Counted from the first letter of the stretch, positions 33,496 through 43,821 are shown. The stretch: 64,000 nucleotides of DNA from Musicola paradisiaca NCPPB 2511 (GCF_000400505.1 NZ_CM001857.1:717032-781031); one strand, 5' to 3'. Program-made: numbers and translations. The notes: generated from the sequence alone by a model not told the origin.

Positions 33496-34680
33496 ATGAT
33501 GAAACGGAACCGACTCTGGCATACGCTTGGTCTGTTAGTGTTTTGGCTGAGCAGTGGTGCATCCATGGCGAACGACGCTTCTTATCAAACCGCAGCGATA
33601 ACCGAAGAGGCTTTGCCCGTCTTCTATACCGAATTAAAACAGCAACTGACCTATCCCGATTCCTGGCTATCCGGGCACCAACAATCCTTTGAGCAATGGC
33701 GTCGACAGGCGCGTCTGTTAGTGCGGGAACGTCTGCTGACACCGGATACCCACCGGGCGTTTGAGCCGCAGGTGGTGGATAAACAGGAACGTGATGGGTA
33801 TCGGGCCGAGAAAGTGGCGTTTAATCTGACGGACGAAAGCCGGGTGGCCGGGTTGCTGTTGACGCCAAATTCACCGGGGCCGCATCCGGCGGTTATTCTG
33901 CTGCATGACCATGGTGCGAAGTTCGATATTGGCAAAGAGAAAATGATTCAGCCATGGGGCGATGACGCCCGTCTGGCTTCTGCTAAAGCCTGGGCCGATA
34001 AGTTTTTCACCGGTCGTTTTGTCGGCGATGAACTGGCGAAACGGGGCTACGTGGTGCTGGCGGTGGACGCGCTGGGATGGGGCGATCGCGGGCCGTTGAA
34101 ATATGAGCAGCAGCAGGCGCTGGCGAGCAATTTCTATAATCTCGGTCGCTCGCTGGCAGGATTGATGGCCTATGAAGACATGCGGTCGCTGGATTTTCTG
34201 GCTTCGCTGCCGCAGGTGGATCCTAAAAGAATCGGCATCGTCGGTTTTTCGATGGGCGCCTATCGCGCCTGGCAACTGGCGGCCCTGTCTGATAAAGCGG
34301 CGGTGACGGCCGCTATTGCCTGGATGGGAACCTACGATGGCCTGATGGTGCCGGGCAACAACGTGCTGCGTGGTCAATCGGCGTTTTACATGCTCCATCC
34401 GGGGTTATCAGCGCGCCTGGATTTCCCCGACGTAGCGAGTATCGCCGCGCCTAAACCCATGTTGTTCTTCAACGGCGGCAAGGATTCGTTGTTCCCGGCC
34501 CGCGCAGTGCAGGCCGCCTACTCGCGTATGCACCGTATCTGGTTGTCCCAGCAGGCAGATGACCGGCTGGTCACGAAAATCTGGCCGGAACTGGGGCATG
34601 TGTTTTATCAGGAACAGCAGGATGCGGTATTCGCCTGGTTGGATCGCTGGTTGGCGACACCGGCCCATCCAGCACGTTAA
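33496..34680 (+). CDS. Exported alpha/beta hydrolase of unknown substrate
   Basis: A protein of about 394 residues with an N-terminal signal peptide (a basic start, then LGLLVFWLSSGASMA), so probably periplasmic. The hydrolase fold is shown by HDHGAKFDIG (oxyanion region), ALGWGDRG, and the nucleophile elbow GFSMGAYRAW. A late Asp (NGGKDSLFPA) and His (ELGHVFYQEQ) complete a plausible Ser-Asp-His triad. It resembles the Abhydrolase_7/dienelactone-hydrolase-like group; the substrate cannot be told. The start may be at 33466, 33490, 33496 or 33499; 33496 has GGGA at a suitable distance. It is convergent with the next gene. Confidence 0.75.
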   Translation: MMKRNRLWHTLGLLVFWLSSGASMANDASYQTAAITEEALPVFYTELKQQLTYPDSWLSGHQQSFEQWRRQARLLVRERLLTPDTHRAFEPQVVDKQERDGYRAEKVAFNLTDESRVAGLLLTPNSPGPHPAVILLHDHGAKFDIGKEKMIQPWGDDARLASAKAWADKFFTGRFVGDELAKRGYVVLAVDALGWGDRGPLKYEQQQALASNFYNLGRSLAGLMAYEDMRSLDFLASLPQVDPKRIGIVGFSMGAYRAWQLAALSDKAAVTAAIAWMGTYDGLMVPGNNVLRGQSAFYMLHPGLSARLDFPDVASIAAPKPMLFFNGGKDSLFPARAVQAAYSRMHRIWLSQQADDRLVTKIWPELGHVFYQEQQDAVFAWLDRWLATPAHPAR

Positions 34681-34703
34681 CCCTTTGTTTTATAATACTC
34701 CGA

Positions 34704-34739
34704 CCGGCTCTGGCGCTCGTTCAGGATCGCCAGAGCCGG
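34704..34739. terminator. Strong hairpin between two convergent genes
   Basis: CCGGCTCTGGCG (34704-34715) and CGCCAGAGCCGG (34728-34739) are perfectly complementary. The hairpin overlaps the last codons of the minus-strand PrpD-like gene. There is no clear T-run on either side, so it is a terminator-like or mRNA-end-stabilising structure for both transcripts. Confidence 0.55.
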
Positions 34740-36055
34740 GTCAATGCTGCTAAGTCGCCTGCGGCCCGTAATTGACACCAGCCGAGCAGACCGTCGGCGT
34801 TAATCTCGGGCAATAGGCTGACAGTCTGACGCAGCTTGTGCGCGACATCGGTGACGGTCGCCGAGGTTTGCTGCCAGGTGACTCGGGCGGTGAGCGATGT
34901 GTCATCCTTCAACCATAGCGTGACCTCGTGAAAACGAGCATCCGGGTTCAGTTCATCCGGGGGGGCGCTCGGGTCTTCCTGGCGTGAGACTTTGTCCGCC
35001 AGTGCGGCAATCCAGGGTTCAACCGGCACTTCAGCAAAACGATCCAGCCGCAATTCACCTTCCAGCAACGCGGCGGCGATCACGTATTCGAGGCTGAAAC
35101 GCGCCTCAACACCGGTCGTAGCCCGCCGGATAAAGGGCGCGGCGTCGCCGCCCGGCGGGAATGTCACGGTGATGCTATCCGCTGCCGCAGTCAGGTCGTC
35201 TATCGGTTTACCGGAAGATTGCAGCCACTGCTCTCGCAGTATCAATGCCGCTTCCGCCGCGCTATGCGTGCCGCCGCAAGTGGGGTAGCGCTTGAAGATG
35301 AGTCCGGGGGAGCAGATACGCCAGGGCGCGCCCCATTGCGCCGTCAGGGCGTCGGGGCGTTGTTGCCCTTCACCATGCGCTGCCAGAAAAGCGTCTATCA
35401 CCCGATCGTGACTACCATGAAATCCCGCCAGCGCCAACTGTGTGGCGGCGAGTCCAGCACGGGCGGCGAGCCCGGCGTGCAACGGTTTCATGGCGGAGCC
35501 GAATTGCGCCCGCAAACCCGCAGCCTGAGTGGCGGCCAACCCCAGCGCGTTGGCGGTCTGTTCCTCCGTTGCGCCGATCAGGCGGCAGGTTGCGGCAGCG
35601 GCGGCGATGGCCCCCAGCGTGGCGGTATTGTGGTAGCCAAGGCTGTAATGGCGCGGCCCGGCGGCTAGCCCAAGCCGGCCGGCGGTTTCGACGCCGATAA
35701 TGTAGGCGCTGAGAAAGGCGTCTTCGGTGATGTCCGGGTGCTCATCGGCCAGCGCCAACAGCGCCGGCAGAATCACCGTGCTGGGGTGCCCCCGGAATCC
35801 TGAATGGAAATCGTCAAAGTCCAGAGCGTGACCAGCATAACCCAGTAGCAGGCAGCGGGCCTGGCTGTCGTTGTCTGAATAGACCGCTTTCAGCGGTGCC
35901 AGCCCGCTGTCCGCCACCACGCCATGCCAGACCGGCAAGGCACAGGCAATAAAATCCGTTACCCCGTTGCGGGCAAGGTCAATAGCGATGGTATCAGGCT
36001 GGGCGGCGACGATCAGACGCGCCAATCGGGTGGTCATGCTGGAATAGTCGGACAT
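34721..36055 (-). CDS. MmgE/PrpD family protein
   Basis: A 444-residue member of the MmgE/PrpD family (2-methylcitrate dehydratase and relatives). DFDDFHSGFRGHPST near residue 80, GSAMKPLHAGLAAR near residue 190 and KRYPTCGGTHSA near residue 275 are family landmarks. Real prpD genes sit in a prpBCDE operon with 2-methylcitrate synthase; nothing of that is here, so the substrate is open and may be another hydroxy-acid. The first ATG (36055) was used; a TTG 48 bases upstream is possible. No Shine-Dalgarno is obvious. Confidence 0.72.
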   Translation of the reverse strand: MSDYSSMTTRLARLIVAAQPDTIAIDLARNGVTDFIACALPVWHGVVADSGLAPLKAVYSDNDSQARCLLLGYAGHALDFDDFHSGFRGHPSTVILPALLALADEHPDITEDAFLSAYIIGVETAGRLGLAAGPRHYSLGYHNTATLGAIAAAAATCRLIGATEEQTANALGLAATQAAGLRAQFGSAMKPLHAGLAARAGLAATQLALAGFHGSHDRVIDAFLAAHGEGQQRPDALTAQWGAPWRICSPGLIFKRYPTCGGTHSAAEAALILREQWLQSSGKPIDDLTAAADSITVTFPPGGDAAPFIRRATTGVEARFSLEYVIAAALLEGELRLDRFAEVPVEPWIAALADKVSRQEDPSAPPDELNPDARFHEVTLWLKDDTSLTARVTWQQTSATVTDVAHKLRQTVSLLPEINADGLLGWCQLRAAGDLAALTRLWRS

Positions 36056-36308
36056 GGCGATATCGGTATGGTGTTGTTCAACGGTGGACGTGATAACAGA
36101 CAATGCCGTGAATGACGCGCAAAACCTAGCGATTTTTCATTGCGCCTACTCGTATCCGTCATCGTTCACGTCGCCGGCGTGTTGCCCGCCCTGCTATAAG
36201 CTCCCGAGGTACGTGCAGGGTTGCTGCGTCAGCAGGGGCGCGATGATCCTACTTCCTGAGGGAACAGCGTAGTGCATTGTTTCGCGTGATAGCGTTTGCG
36301 CCGCCGCT

Positions 36309-37325
36309 CTAATTATGGGAGGTATAAACGCCGTTTTTCAGCTGCGTCGGCGTCAGCCCATAAACGCGCCGCAGGGCGGTGGCGAAATTGGCCGGGCTGG
36401 TGTAACCGGCGAGGCTGGCGGCCTGGGCGATCCCCACGCCTTCCCGCTGTAGCGCCAGCACGGCGCGTTGCAGGCGGCAGTTGCGCAGATACTCAAATAC
36501 CGTCATGTCAAAGGTGTGGCGGAAGTGGCGCTGTAGTGAGCTTTCACTCATGTTGGCGCTGCTGGCGATATCGGCGATGGAAAGATGATCGGCGGCGCCG
36601 CTTTCCAGCATGTCCTTCACTTGTTGCATCCGTTGACGGTGGTGCAGCGGTACGCCAGATGCTGTCTTATCGATGGAGGCTTGTTCGGCGAGTGAACCGA
36701 GCGCTTCAATAATCAATGTCATGCACTGAGTTTCCAGATACAGACGTTGCAACGGCGTTTGACAAGGGCCGGCGTTGAGGAGCTGCCAGGCGGCGGCCAG
36801 CGCCTGACGCGACGGCATCCAGCGGTGAACGGCGAGGTGGGTTTGGGTGAAGTGGTAGATGGCCCGCCAGTCGTCGACGCTATCCATCAGATTGCCGTAC
36901 AACCATTCACGGCTAAACGTCAGCGAAACGGTACGCTCGTAGTCGTCGCGTTTGCCATAGCGGCGAAATAACGTAGGTTCGGTCAGCGACGTCAGCAAGG
37001 CCGGGTAGCGTTTGCCCAGATGCAGACGCTGTTCGCCATAGCTGATATGCGCATTGCCGTTGACGACCACCGCCAGTTTTAGCGCACCGTTCAATGTGGT
37101 CTGGGTTTGCATGTTGTGCAGGTTGATGACATCGGCGGTGTGCAGGATCAAATCGCGGTGCAGCGGCGTGACATCGAAATGGCCGAACAATAACGGCGTA
37201 TCGTCAATCACCTGAGGGCTGAGAACGCGGTAGTGATTAGCGATCAGGCTGGACATCCGCATAATCTGATGCTTGTAAATGGATGCTGACGTCGAAACAG
37301 GATTACGCACGGCTTTCCCCCTCAT
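36309..37325 (-). CDS. AraC-family transcriptional regulator
   Basis: A protein of about 338 residues with the DNA-binding domain at the C-terminus: LSIADIASSANMSESSLQRHFRHTFDMTVFEYLRN and the second helix-turn-helix through IAQAASLAGYTSPANFATALRRVYGLTPTQ. The N-terminal part is a sensing domain without a recognised match. It is divergent from the catecholate receptor gene, and PchR/YbtA-type AraC regulators often sit beside siderophore receptors, so iron-siderophore sensing is the likely role. The start is uncertain (37325, or ATGs at 37262 and 37256). Confidence 0.82.
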   Translation of the reverse strand: MRGKAVRNPVSTSASIYKHQIMRMSSLIANHYRVLSPQVIDDTPLLFGHFDVTPLHRDLILHTADVINLHNMQTQTTLNGALKLAVVVNGNAHISYGEQRLHLGKRYPALLTSLTEPTLFRRYGKRDDYERTVSLTFSREWLYGNLMDSVDDWRAIYHFTQTHLAVHRWMPSRQALAAAWQLLNAGPCQTPLQRLYLETQCMTLIIEALGSLAEQASIDKTASGVPLHHRQRMQQVKDMLESGAADHLSIADIASSANMSESSLQRHFRHTFDMTVFEYLRNCRLQRAVLALQREGVGIAQAASLAGYTSPANFATALRRVYGLTPTQLKNGVYTSHN

Positions 37326-37422
37326 GCTCTCTGGTGATTTCGGGCGATTTTGCCGCTTTCGCAAAGCAATTTGCGGTTTATACAAACCCCGCCCCGGCAA
37401 ACAAATGTAACAATGATTGCGC

Positions 37423-37441
37423 TTTAATGGTAATGCAAATA
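37423..37441. promoter_or_regulatory. Possible Fur box upstream of the siderophore receptor gene
   Basis: TTTAATGGTAATGCAAATA matches the 19-bp Fur consensus GATAATGATAATCATTATC at about 11 positions. It lies about 55 bases upstream of the receptor start, where Fur control would be expected. The match is imperfect. Confidence 0.4.
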
Positions 37442-37493
37442 CTTCTCAGTAGCACCTTTGGCTGCTGGCTTTCATTGATACAGGGCGACTTTG

Positions 37494-39845
37494 ATGATGA
37501 CACGACGACCACGCCACTATCTGGCGACGCTGATCGGGCTAAGTTGTGCGGCTTTCCCGAGCCTGAATTGGGCGGCAGCGACAGACGCCACCGCGACAAC
37601 AGTGACCAATAACACTGCGGCCGGCACCCCCTTAACCAGCACCACTTCTTCCAATCCGGCATCGACCAACGATGCCGGCCAGACGCAGGGCGATACGATG
37701 GTGGTGACGGCGGCGGAACAGACGCGCCAGGCGCCGGGCGTCTCGGTGATGACCGCTGAGGATATTGCCAAACGCGCACCCACCAACGATCTGTCCGAGA
37801 TCATCCGTACCCAGCCGGGGGTGAACCTGACCGGCAATTCCACCAGCGGGCAGCGCGGCAATAACCGCCAAATCGACATTCGCGGCATGGGGCCGGAGAA
37901 TACCCTGATTTTGGTAGACGGTAAGCCGATATCCAGCCGCAACGCCGTGCGCTACGGCTGGCGGGGCGAACGCGATACCCGCGGCGACACCAACTGGGTG
38001 CCGAGCGACATGGTGGAACGCATTGAAGTGCTGCGCGGCCCGGCGGCGGCGCGCTACGGCTCCGGCGCCATGGGCGGGGTGATTAATATCATTACCAAAC
38101 AGCCGACCCAGGCGTGGCACGGTAGTTGGAATACTTACTTCAATGTTCCGGTTCACAAAGCGGAGGGCGCTACCAAGCGTACCGATTTCAGCTTGTCCGG
38201 CGGCTTGAGCGATAGCCTGAGCCTGCGGCTGTACGGCAACCTCAACAAGACGCAGGCGGATGCCGCCGATATCAACGAGCCGTATAAATCGGCGCGTACC
38301 GGCAGTTATGCCAGTTCGGTACCGGCCGGGCGCGAAGGGGTGCGCAATAAAGATATCAACGGCGTGCTGCGCTGGGATATCACCAGGCAACAGTCGCTGG
38401 AGTTTGAAATGGGGAGCAGTCGCCAGGGCAATATCTATGCCGGCGACACCCAGAATACCAACAGCAACAGCTATGTGAGCAGCAACTACGGGAAAGAAAC
38501 CAACCGCATGTACCGGCAGAACTACGCCGTGACCCACCGTGGTTTCTGGGACAGCGGCGTCAGCTCCACGTCTTATCTGCAATACGAGCGTACTCAGAAC
38601 ACCCGTATCAGCGAAGGGCTGGCGGGCGGCACCGAGGGGATCTTCTCCTCCGCCGACGACTACACCACCATCAAGCTGGATGCCCTGACCGCCCACAGCG
38701 AAGTGAATATCCCGTTTGACGCCTATTTCAACCAAACCGTCACACTGGGCGTGGAGGCGTCGGGTCAGCGCATGACAGATCCGAGTTCTTCCTCTTATGA
38801 CATCTCGTCCACGGGCGCCATTGCGGGGTATAGCAGCAAAAACCGCAGCGGCGATATCAATGCCCATACCTTCTCGGTGTTCGCTGAAGACAATGTCGAG
38901 CTGACGCAAAGCACCATGCTGACGCCGGCGCTGCGCTTTGACTACCATTCGCTGGCAGGCAGCAAGGTCAGCCCTGGGCTGAACCTGTCGCAAGGGTTAG
39001 GGGATGATGTCACTCTGAAAATGGGGATTGCCCAGGCTTACAAAGCGCCCAATCTGTACCAGGTTAACCCCAACTACCTGCTCTACAGCCGGGGACAGGG
39101 TTGCTATCTGGTCAATGGCGCCAGCAATAACTGCTACCTGATCGGTAATGAGGATCTTAAGGCAGAAACCAGCGTCAACAAGGAGATCGGTCTGGAGTTC
39201 AAACGCTATGGTTATCAGGCTGGGGTGACTTACTTCCGTAACGATTACCGCAACAAGATCGAATCCGGGTTGACGCCGGTGGGGACTACCACCGACGGCA
39301 AAACCTACGTTTACCGTTGGGAGAATATTCCCCGCGCGGTGGTCGAAGGGCTGGAAGGGACTCTGAACGTACCGGTATCGGAGAGTGTGACATGGCACAA
39401 CAACATTACCTACATGCTGCGTTCGAAGAATAAGAGTACCGGCGATATTCTGTCCGTCACGCCGGCGTTCACGCTGAATTCCACGCTGAGCTGGCAGGCG
39501 ACGGACGATCTGTCGTTGCAATCGACCTTGACCTGGTATGGTCGCCAGAAGCCGAAAAAATATAACTATCGCGGTATGGCCGCTTCGGGCGACGAGCTGA
39601 ATGAACTCAGCCCGTATGCAGTAGTGGGAACCCGCGCCACCTATACCATCAACAAGAACGTCAGCGTAACCGGCGGGGTGAGCAATCTGTTCGATAAACG
39701 CCAGTTCCGCCGTGGTAACGCATCGGCCGGTTGTACTGTCGCATCCAACGGCAGTTGCAGCGCCATTACCATCGCCGGTGCCGGGGCTGCGACTTACAAT
39801 GAACCGGGCCGAACCTTTTATATGAGTATTAACACCCACTTCTAA
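37494..39845 (+). CDS. FepA-type TonB-dependent catecholate siderophore receptor
   Basis: A 783-residue outer-membrane receptor. A signal peptide (to about residue 28, ending NWAAA) is followed by a Thr/Ser-rich stretch and the TonB box DTMVVTA. The plug has GQRGNNRQIDIRGMGPENTLILVDGKP and RIEVLRGPAAARYGSGAMGGVINIIT. The barrel includes GCYLVNGASNNCYLIGNEDLKAETSVNKEIG, close to the FepA cysteine loop, and ends in phenylalanine (NTHF). This places it in the FepA/IroN/PfeA group for ferric enterobactin-like catecholates. The start is 37494 or the next ATG. The esterase gene downstream supports the same substrate class. Confidence 0.88.
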   Translation: MMTRRPRHYLATLIGLSCAAFPSLNWAAATDATATTVTNNTAAGTPLTSTTSSNPASTNDAGQTQGDTMVVTAAEQTRQAPGVSVMTAEDIAKRAPTNDLSEIIRTQPGVNLTGNSTSGQRGNNRQIDIRGMGPENTLILVDGKPISSRNAVRYGWRGERDTRGDTNWVPSDMVERIEVLRGPAAARYGSGAMGGVINIITKQPTQAWHGSWNTYFNVPVHKAEGATKRTDFSLSGGLSDSLSLRLYGNLNKTQADAADINEPYKSARTGSYASSVPAGREGVRNKDINGVLRWDITRQQSLEFEMGSSRQGNIYAGDTQNTNSNSYVSSNYGKETNRMYRQNYAVTHRGFWDSGVSSTSYLQYERTQNTRISEGLAGGTEGIFSSADDYTTIKLDALTAHSEVNIPFDAYFNQTVTLGVEASGQRMTDPSSSSYDISSTGAIAGYSSKNRSGDINAHTFSVFAEDNVELTQSTMLTPALRFDYHSLAGSKVSPGLNLSQGLGDDVTLKMGIAQAYKAPNLYQVNPNYLLYSRGQGCYLVNGASNNCYLIGNEDLKAETSVNKEIGLEFKRYGYQAGVTYFRNDYRNKIESGLTPVGTTTDGKTYVYRWENIPRAVVEGLEGTLNVPVSESVTWHNNITYMLRSKNKSTGDILSVTPAFTLNSTLSWQATDDLSLQSTLTWYGRQKPKKYNYRGMAASGDELNELSPYAVVGTRATYTINKNVSVTGGVSNLFDKRQFRRGNASAGCTVASNGSCSAITIAGAGAATYNEPGRTFYMSINTHF

Positions 39846-39860
39846 CCATCAACCATGAAA

Positions 39861-39884
39861 CGGCCGGCCTATCGATGCCGGCCG
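39861..39884. repeat. GC-rich hairpin between receptor and esterase genes
   Basis: CGGCCGGC (39861-39868) and GCCGGCCG (39877-39884) pair perfectly across eight bases. There is no T-run. It may protect the receptor mRNA or attenuate transcription into the esterase gene. Confidence 0.5.
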
Positions 39885-39918
39885 ATGCCATTCATGAGCT
39901 ATCAGTGAGCATGTCGAT

Positions 39919-40773
39919 ATGTCCTTATTCGCCAACACCCAGGATGAGACTTTTACGTCAGCAACCTGTGGCCACTACCGTTTGCTGACTGCCTGGCCGG
40001 ACGGCCCGGAGCCTGAACAGGGCTGGCCGGTGATGTACCTGCTGGACGGTGCGCGCTACTTTGCGACGGCGGTATCGCTGTTGGCGGCGATGCGTGAACC
40101 GCGTTGCGGCATGACGCCGGGCGTGATTGTGGCGGTGGATTACCCTGGCCAGACCCGGCGCGATCGGGATTACCGCCCGTCGGTGGCGCACCTGATCCTG
40201 GAACGTGATCCTTCGGGTGGGCTTCGTGCTCCCGGCGCAGAGGGGAATGCCGCCGGTTTTCGTCATTTTTTGCTGGAAGAACTCGTGCCTGTCATCCACC
40301 AACGCTATCGCATCGACAGCCGACGCCAGGCCTTATTCGGCCACTCTTACGGTGGACTATTCACTGTGGATACGCTGTTTGAACAGCCAAGTCGCTTTCA
40401 GCATTTTTATGCGTCCAGCCCGTCGGTATGGTGGCACGGCGGTTATCTGGCCCGGCAAGCCGAGTGGTTTATTGCACATATGGAGGAACAGCCGTTGGCG
40501 CGGTCAGTCAGCCTGATGTTATCCGTCGGTGAATATGAGCAATCGCTGGAAGCATGGGAGTTACAACGACTTCCTGAGGAACGGCAACATTGGCTGCGTC
40601 AGCACCGTGCTCAGCGGCGCATGGTGGACGGCATTAGGGAATTGGCGGCACAACTGCACCTGAAGATTCCGCAGCTTACGGTGGCTCAGCGTATCTACGC
40701 CGAACAATCGCACATGTCGGCGTCGTTTCCCGCGTTGTTACATGCCTTGCGTCATCACTTTCAGCAGCGATAA
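39919..40773 (+). CDS. IroE/Fes-like siderophore esterase
   Basis: A 284-residue alpha/beta hydrolase of the D-family esterases (PF00756). The segment VMYLLDGARYFATAV and the nucleophile elbow ALFGHSYGGLFTVD are typical of IroE and BesA. A late His (SHMSASFPALLHALRHH) is available for the triad. The family hydrolyses trilactone catecholate siderophores such as enterobactin. No clear signal peptide is seen, so it may act in the cytoplasm, releasing iron after uptake. It follows the FepA-type receptor on the same strand (73 bp). Confidence 0.82.
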   Translation: MSLFANTQDETFTSATCGHYRLLTAWPDGPEPEQGWPVMYLLDGARYFATAVSLLAAMREPRCGMTPGVIVAVDYPGQTRRDRDYRPSVAHLILERDPSGGLRAPGAEGNAAGFRHFLLEELVPVIHQRYRIDSRRQALFGHSYGGLFTVDTLFEQPSRFQHFYASSPSVWWHGGYLARQAEWFIAHMEEQPLARSVSLMLSVGEYEQSLEAWELQRLPEERQHWLRQHRAQRRMVDGIRELAAQLHLKIPQLTVAQRIYAEQSHMSASFPALLHALRHHFQQR

Positions 40774-41194
40774 CACCTGTCTGGTGTCGGGAAACGATGC
40801 CGCCGTCATCAGACGATTCACATCGGTTTTTCTTTCATAGACCTTACCGTTTATGTGGGTGGCGCAGTGGTCGATGTGGCGGCTAACTGCTATGCTGGCC
40901 TAAACGGTATCTTGTTGCTTTTCGTGCCATTGGCGCCTGTTTCGCAACCGGATCCGGCATGAGTCGAGACGCCCGGATTTATGCTTCTGAACGCAGGAAT
41001 ACCTGTGCCGGCGCCCACTTATAAATGTTGCTTTAATGTAAACAAATTAACAGTCGGTTCAAATCCTGATATGCTCGTCACGCTGGACCGGGCACTCTGA
41101 ACCTTACATCCACTGGCTGGGATCAGGCATGGACATCATGAGCCGGTAATATGAGCGCCGGGCATAATTAGACAATGAGAGCGAGGAGAATGTC
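40774..41194. other. Esterase-acnB intergenic region
   Basis: About 420 bases with no credible gene. The distal part contains the acnB promoter (41047-41075) and a GCGAGGAGAA ribosome site just before the acnB GTG. I saw nothing interpretable in the first 250 bases. Confidence 0.6.
41047..41075 (+). promoter_or_regulatory. Putative acnB promoter
   Basis: A -35 TTAACA (41047-41052) and -10 TATGCT (41070-41075) are 17 bases apart. A TG one base upstream of the -10 (TGATATGCT) makes it an extended -10 promoter. It lies about 120 bases before the acnB start. Confidence 0.6.
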
Positions 41195-43793
41195 GTGCTA
41201 GAAGAATATCGCAAGCACGTAGCCGAGCGGGCTGCACAAGGGATCGTCCCCAAGCCGTTGGATGCTGCACAAATGGCGGCGCTGGTGGAGTTACTGAAAA
41301 ATCCGCCCGCAGGCGAAGAAGCGTTTTTGGTGGATCTGTTAGTCAATCGCGTGCCGCCGGGTGTTGATGAGGCCGCTTACGTCAAGGCTGGTTTCCTGGC
41401 CGCCGTCGCAAAAGGCGACGCCGTTTCCCCCCTGGTTTCGTCGGAACGAGCCGTCGAACTGCTCGGCACCATGCAAGGGGGGTACAACATCCATCCCCTG
41501 ATTGATGCGCTGGACAACCCCGCGCTGGCGCCTATCGCCGCCAAGGCCCTGTCCCATACCCTGCTGATGTTCGATAACTTCTACGACGTGGAAGAAAAAG
41601 CCAAAGCCGGCAATGTTCATGCTCAGCAGGTTATTCAGTCCTGGGCCGATGCCGGTTGGTTCCTGTCCCGTCCGAAGCTGGCGGAAAAAATTACTGTCAC
41701 CGTGTTCAAAGTCACCGGCGAAACCAATACCGACGATCTGTCGCCGGCCCCAGACGCTTGGTCGCGTCCCGATATTCCGCTGCATGCGCTGGCGATGCTG
41801 AAAAATGCCCGTGAAGGCATCGAGCCGGATCAACCCGGCGCGGTCGGCCCGATCAAACAGATTGAAGCGCTGAATCAGAAAGGGTTCCCGCTGGCCTATG
41901 TCGGCGATGTCGTCGGCACCGGTTCTTCACGTAAATCCGCCACCAACTCGGTGCTGTGGTTTATGGGCGAAGATATCCCGAACGTGCCGAACAAACGCGC
42001 AGGCAGCGTGGTGTTGGGCGGCAAAATCGCGCCGATTTTCTTCAATACCATGGAAGACGCCGGTGCGCTGCCGGTCGAGGTGGACGTCACCAAACTGAAC
42101 ATGGGCGATGTGATTGATGTTTACCCGTATCAAGGTGAAGTGCGTCATCACGATACCAACGAATTGTTGGCCAGCTTCGAACTGAAAACCGACGTACTGC
42201 TGGACGAAGTGCGTGCCGGCGGCCGTATCCCGCTGATTATCGGCCGCGGCCTGACGTCCAAAGCGCGTGAATCGCTGGGGCTGCCGCCGAGCGAGGTCTT
42301 CCGTCAGGCGAAAGATGTGGCGGAAAGCGGCCGCGGTTTCTCGCTGGCACAGAAGATGGTCGGCCGTGCTTGCGGCGTTGCGGGCATTCGCCCCGGCGCT
42401 TACTGCGAACCGAAGATGACGTCGGTCGGCTCCCAGGACACCACCGGGCCGATGACTCGCGACGAACTGAAAGACCTGGCTTGTCTGGGTTTTTCCGCCG
42501 ATTTGGTGATGCAGTCATTCTGCCACACCGCAGCCTATCCGAAGCCGGTGGATGTTAACACCCACCACACGCTGCCGGATTTCATCATGAACCGTGGCGG
42601 TGTGTCGCTGCGCCCGGGCGACGGCGTGATCCACTCGTGGCTGAACCGCATGCTACTGCCGGATACCGTGGGCACCGGCGGTGATTCCCATACCCGTTTC
42701 CCTATCGGGATTTCCTTCCCGGCCGGTTCCGGTCTGGTGGCCTTCGCCGCCGCCACCGGGGTGATGCCGCTGGACATGCCGGAGTCGGTGTTGGTGCGCT
42801 TTAAAGGCCAAATGCAGCCGGGGATCACCCTGCGTGACTTGGTGCACGCCATTCCGCTGTATGCCATCAGGCAAGGGCTGCTGACTGTGGAGAAGAAGGG
42901 TAAAAAGAACATCTTCTCCGGTCGTATTCTGGAAATCGAAGGGCTGCCGAATCTGAAGGTGGAACAGGCGTTTGAGCTGACCGACGCTTCGGCGGAGCGC
43001 TCTGCAGCAGGTTGTACCATCAAGCTGGATAAGGCGCCGATCATTGAATATCTGAATTCGAACATCGTGCTGCTGAAGTGGATGATTGCCGAAGGCTACG
43101 GCGACCGTCGCACGCTGGAGCGCCGGGTTCAGGGGATGGAAAAATGGCTGGCGGATCCGCAATTGCTGGAAGCGGATGCGGATGCAGAATACGCCGCCGT
43201 GATCGATATCGATCTGAACGAGATTAAAGAACCTATTCTGTGTGCACCGAACGATCCGGACGATGCGCGGCTGTTGTCGGATGTGCAGGGGGCGAAGATA
43301 GACGAAGTGTTTATCGGCTCATGTATGACCAACATCGGCCACTTCCGTGCGGCGGGCAAGCTGCTGGATCAGCATAAAGGCCAGTTGCCAACCCGTCTGT
43401 GGGTGGCGCCGCCGACCAAGATGGACGCGGCACAGTTGACGGAAGAAGGCTACTACAGCGTGTTCGGCAAGAGCGGCGCGCGGATAGAAATCCCAGGTTG
43501 CTCGTTGTGCATGGGTAATCAGGCGCGGGTCGCGGACGGCGCGACGGTGGTATCGACGTCGACACGTAATTTCCCGAACCGGCTGGGAACGGGGGCAAAC
43601 GTGTATCTGGCATCGGCGGAGCTGGCGGCGGTCGCCTCGCTGCTGGGCAAGCTGCCGACGCCGGAAGAGTACCAGCGCTTTATGGCGCAGGTGGATAAGA
43701 CGGCGGAAGATACTTACCGCTATCTGAACTTTGACCACCTGGCAACCGTATACCGAGAAAGCGGATAAGGTGATCTTCCAGACCGCTGTCTAA
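41195..43793 (+). pseudogene. acnB: AcnB, aconitate hydratase B (apparent frameshift at the 3' end)
   Basis: The intact frame starts at GTG 41195 ([16 protein letters not shown]) and is colinear with E. coli AcnB for about 850 residues: N-terminal HEAT-like domain, swivel domain ([15 protein letters not shown]), and Fe-S domain with [14 protein letters not shown] and [12 protein letters not shown]. It then ends early with VYRESG at 43768. One extra base at 43744-43748 explains this: removing it gives a tail [15 protein letters not shown] and a stop at 43793. That is exactly 865 residues and the same C-terminus as E. coli. Citrate/isocitrate conversion and 2-methylaconitate hydration are the family functions. 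A sequencing error is likely; if real, the protein loses only its last residues. Confidence 0.92.
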
Positions 43794-43821
43794 GCCGTTA
43801 TAGTTTGCCGCAATAAACAGG

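Noticed and set aside
34721-36055. prpD of the methylcitrate cycle
   Set aside because: Family membership is clear, but there is no prpB, prpC or prpE nearby, so the specific function is not supported.
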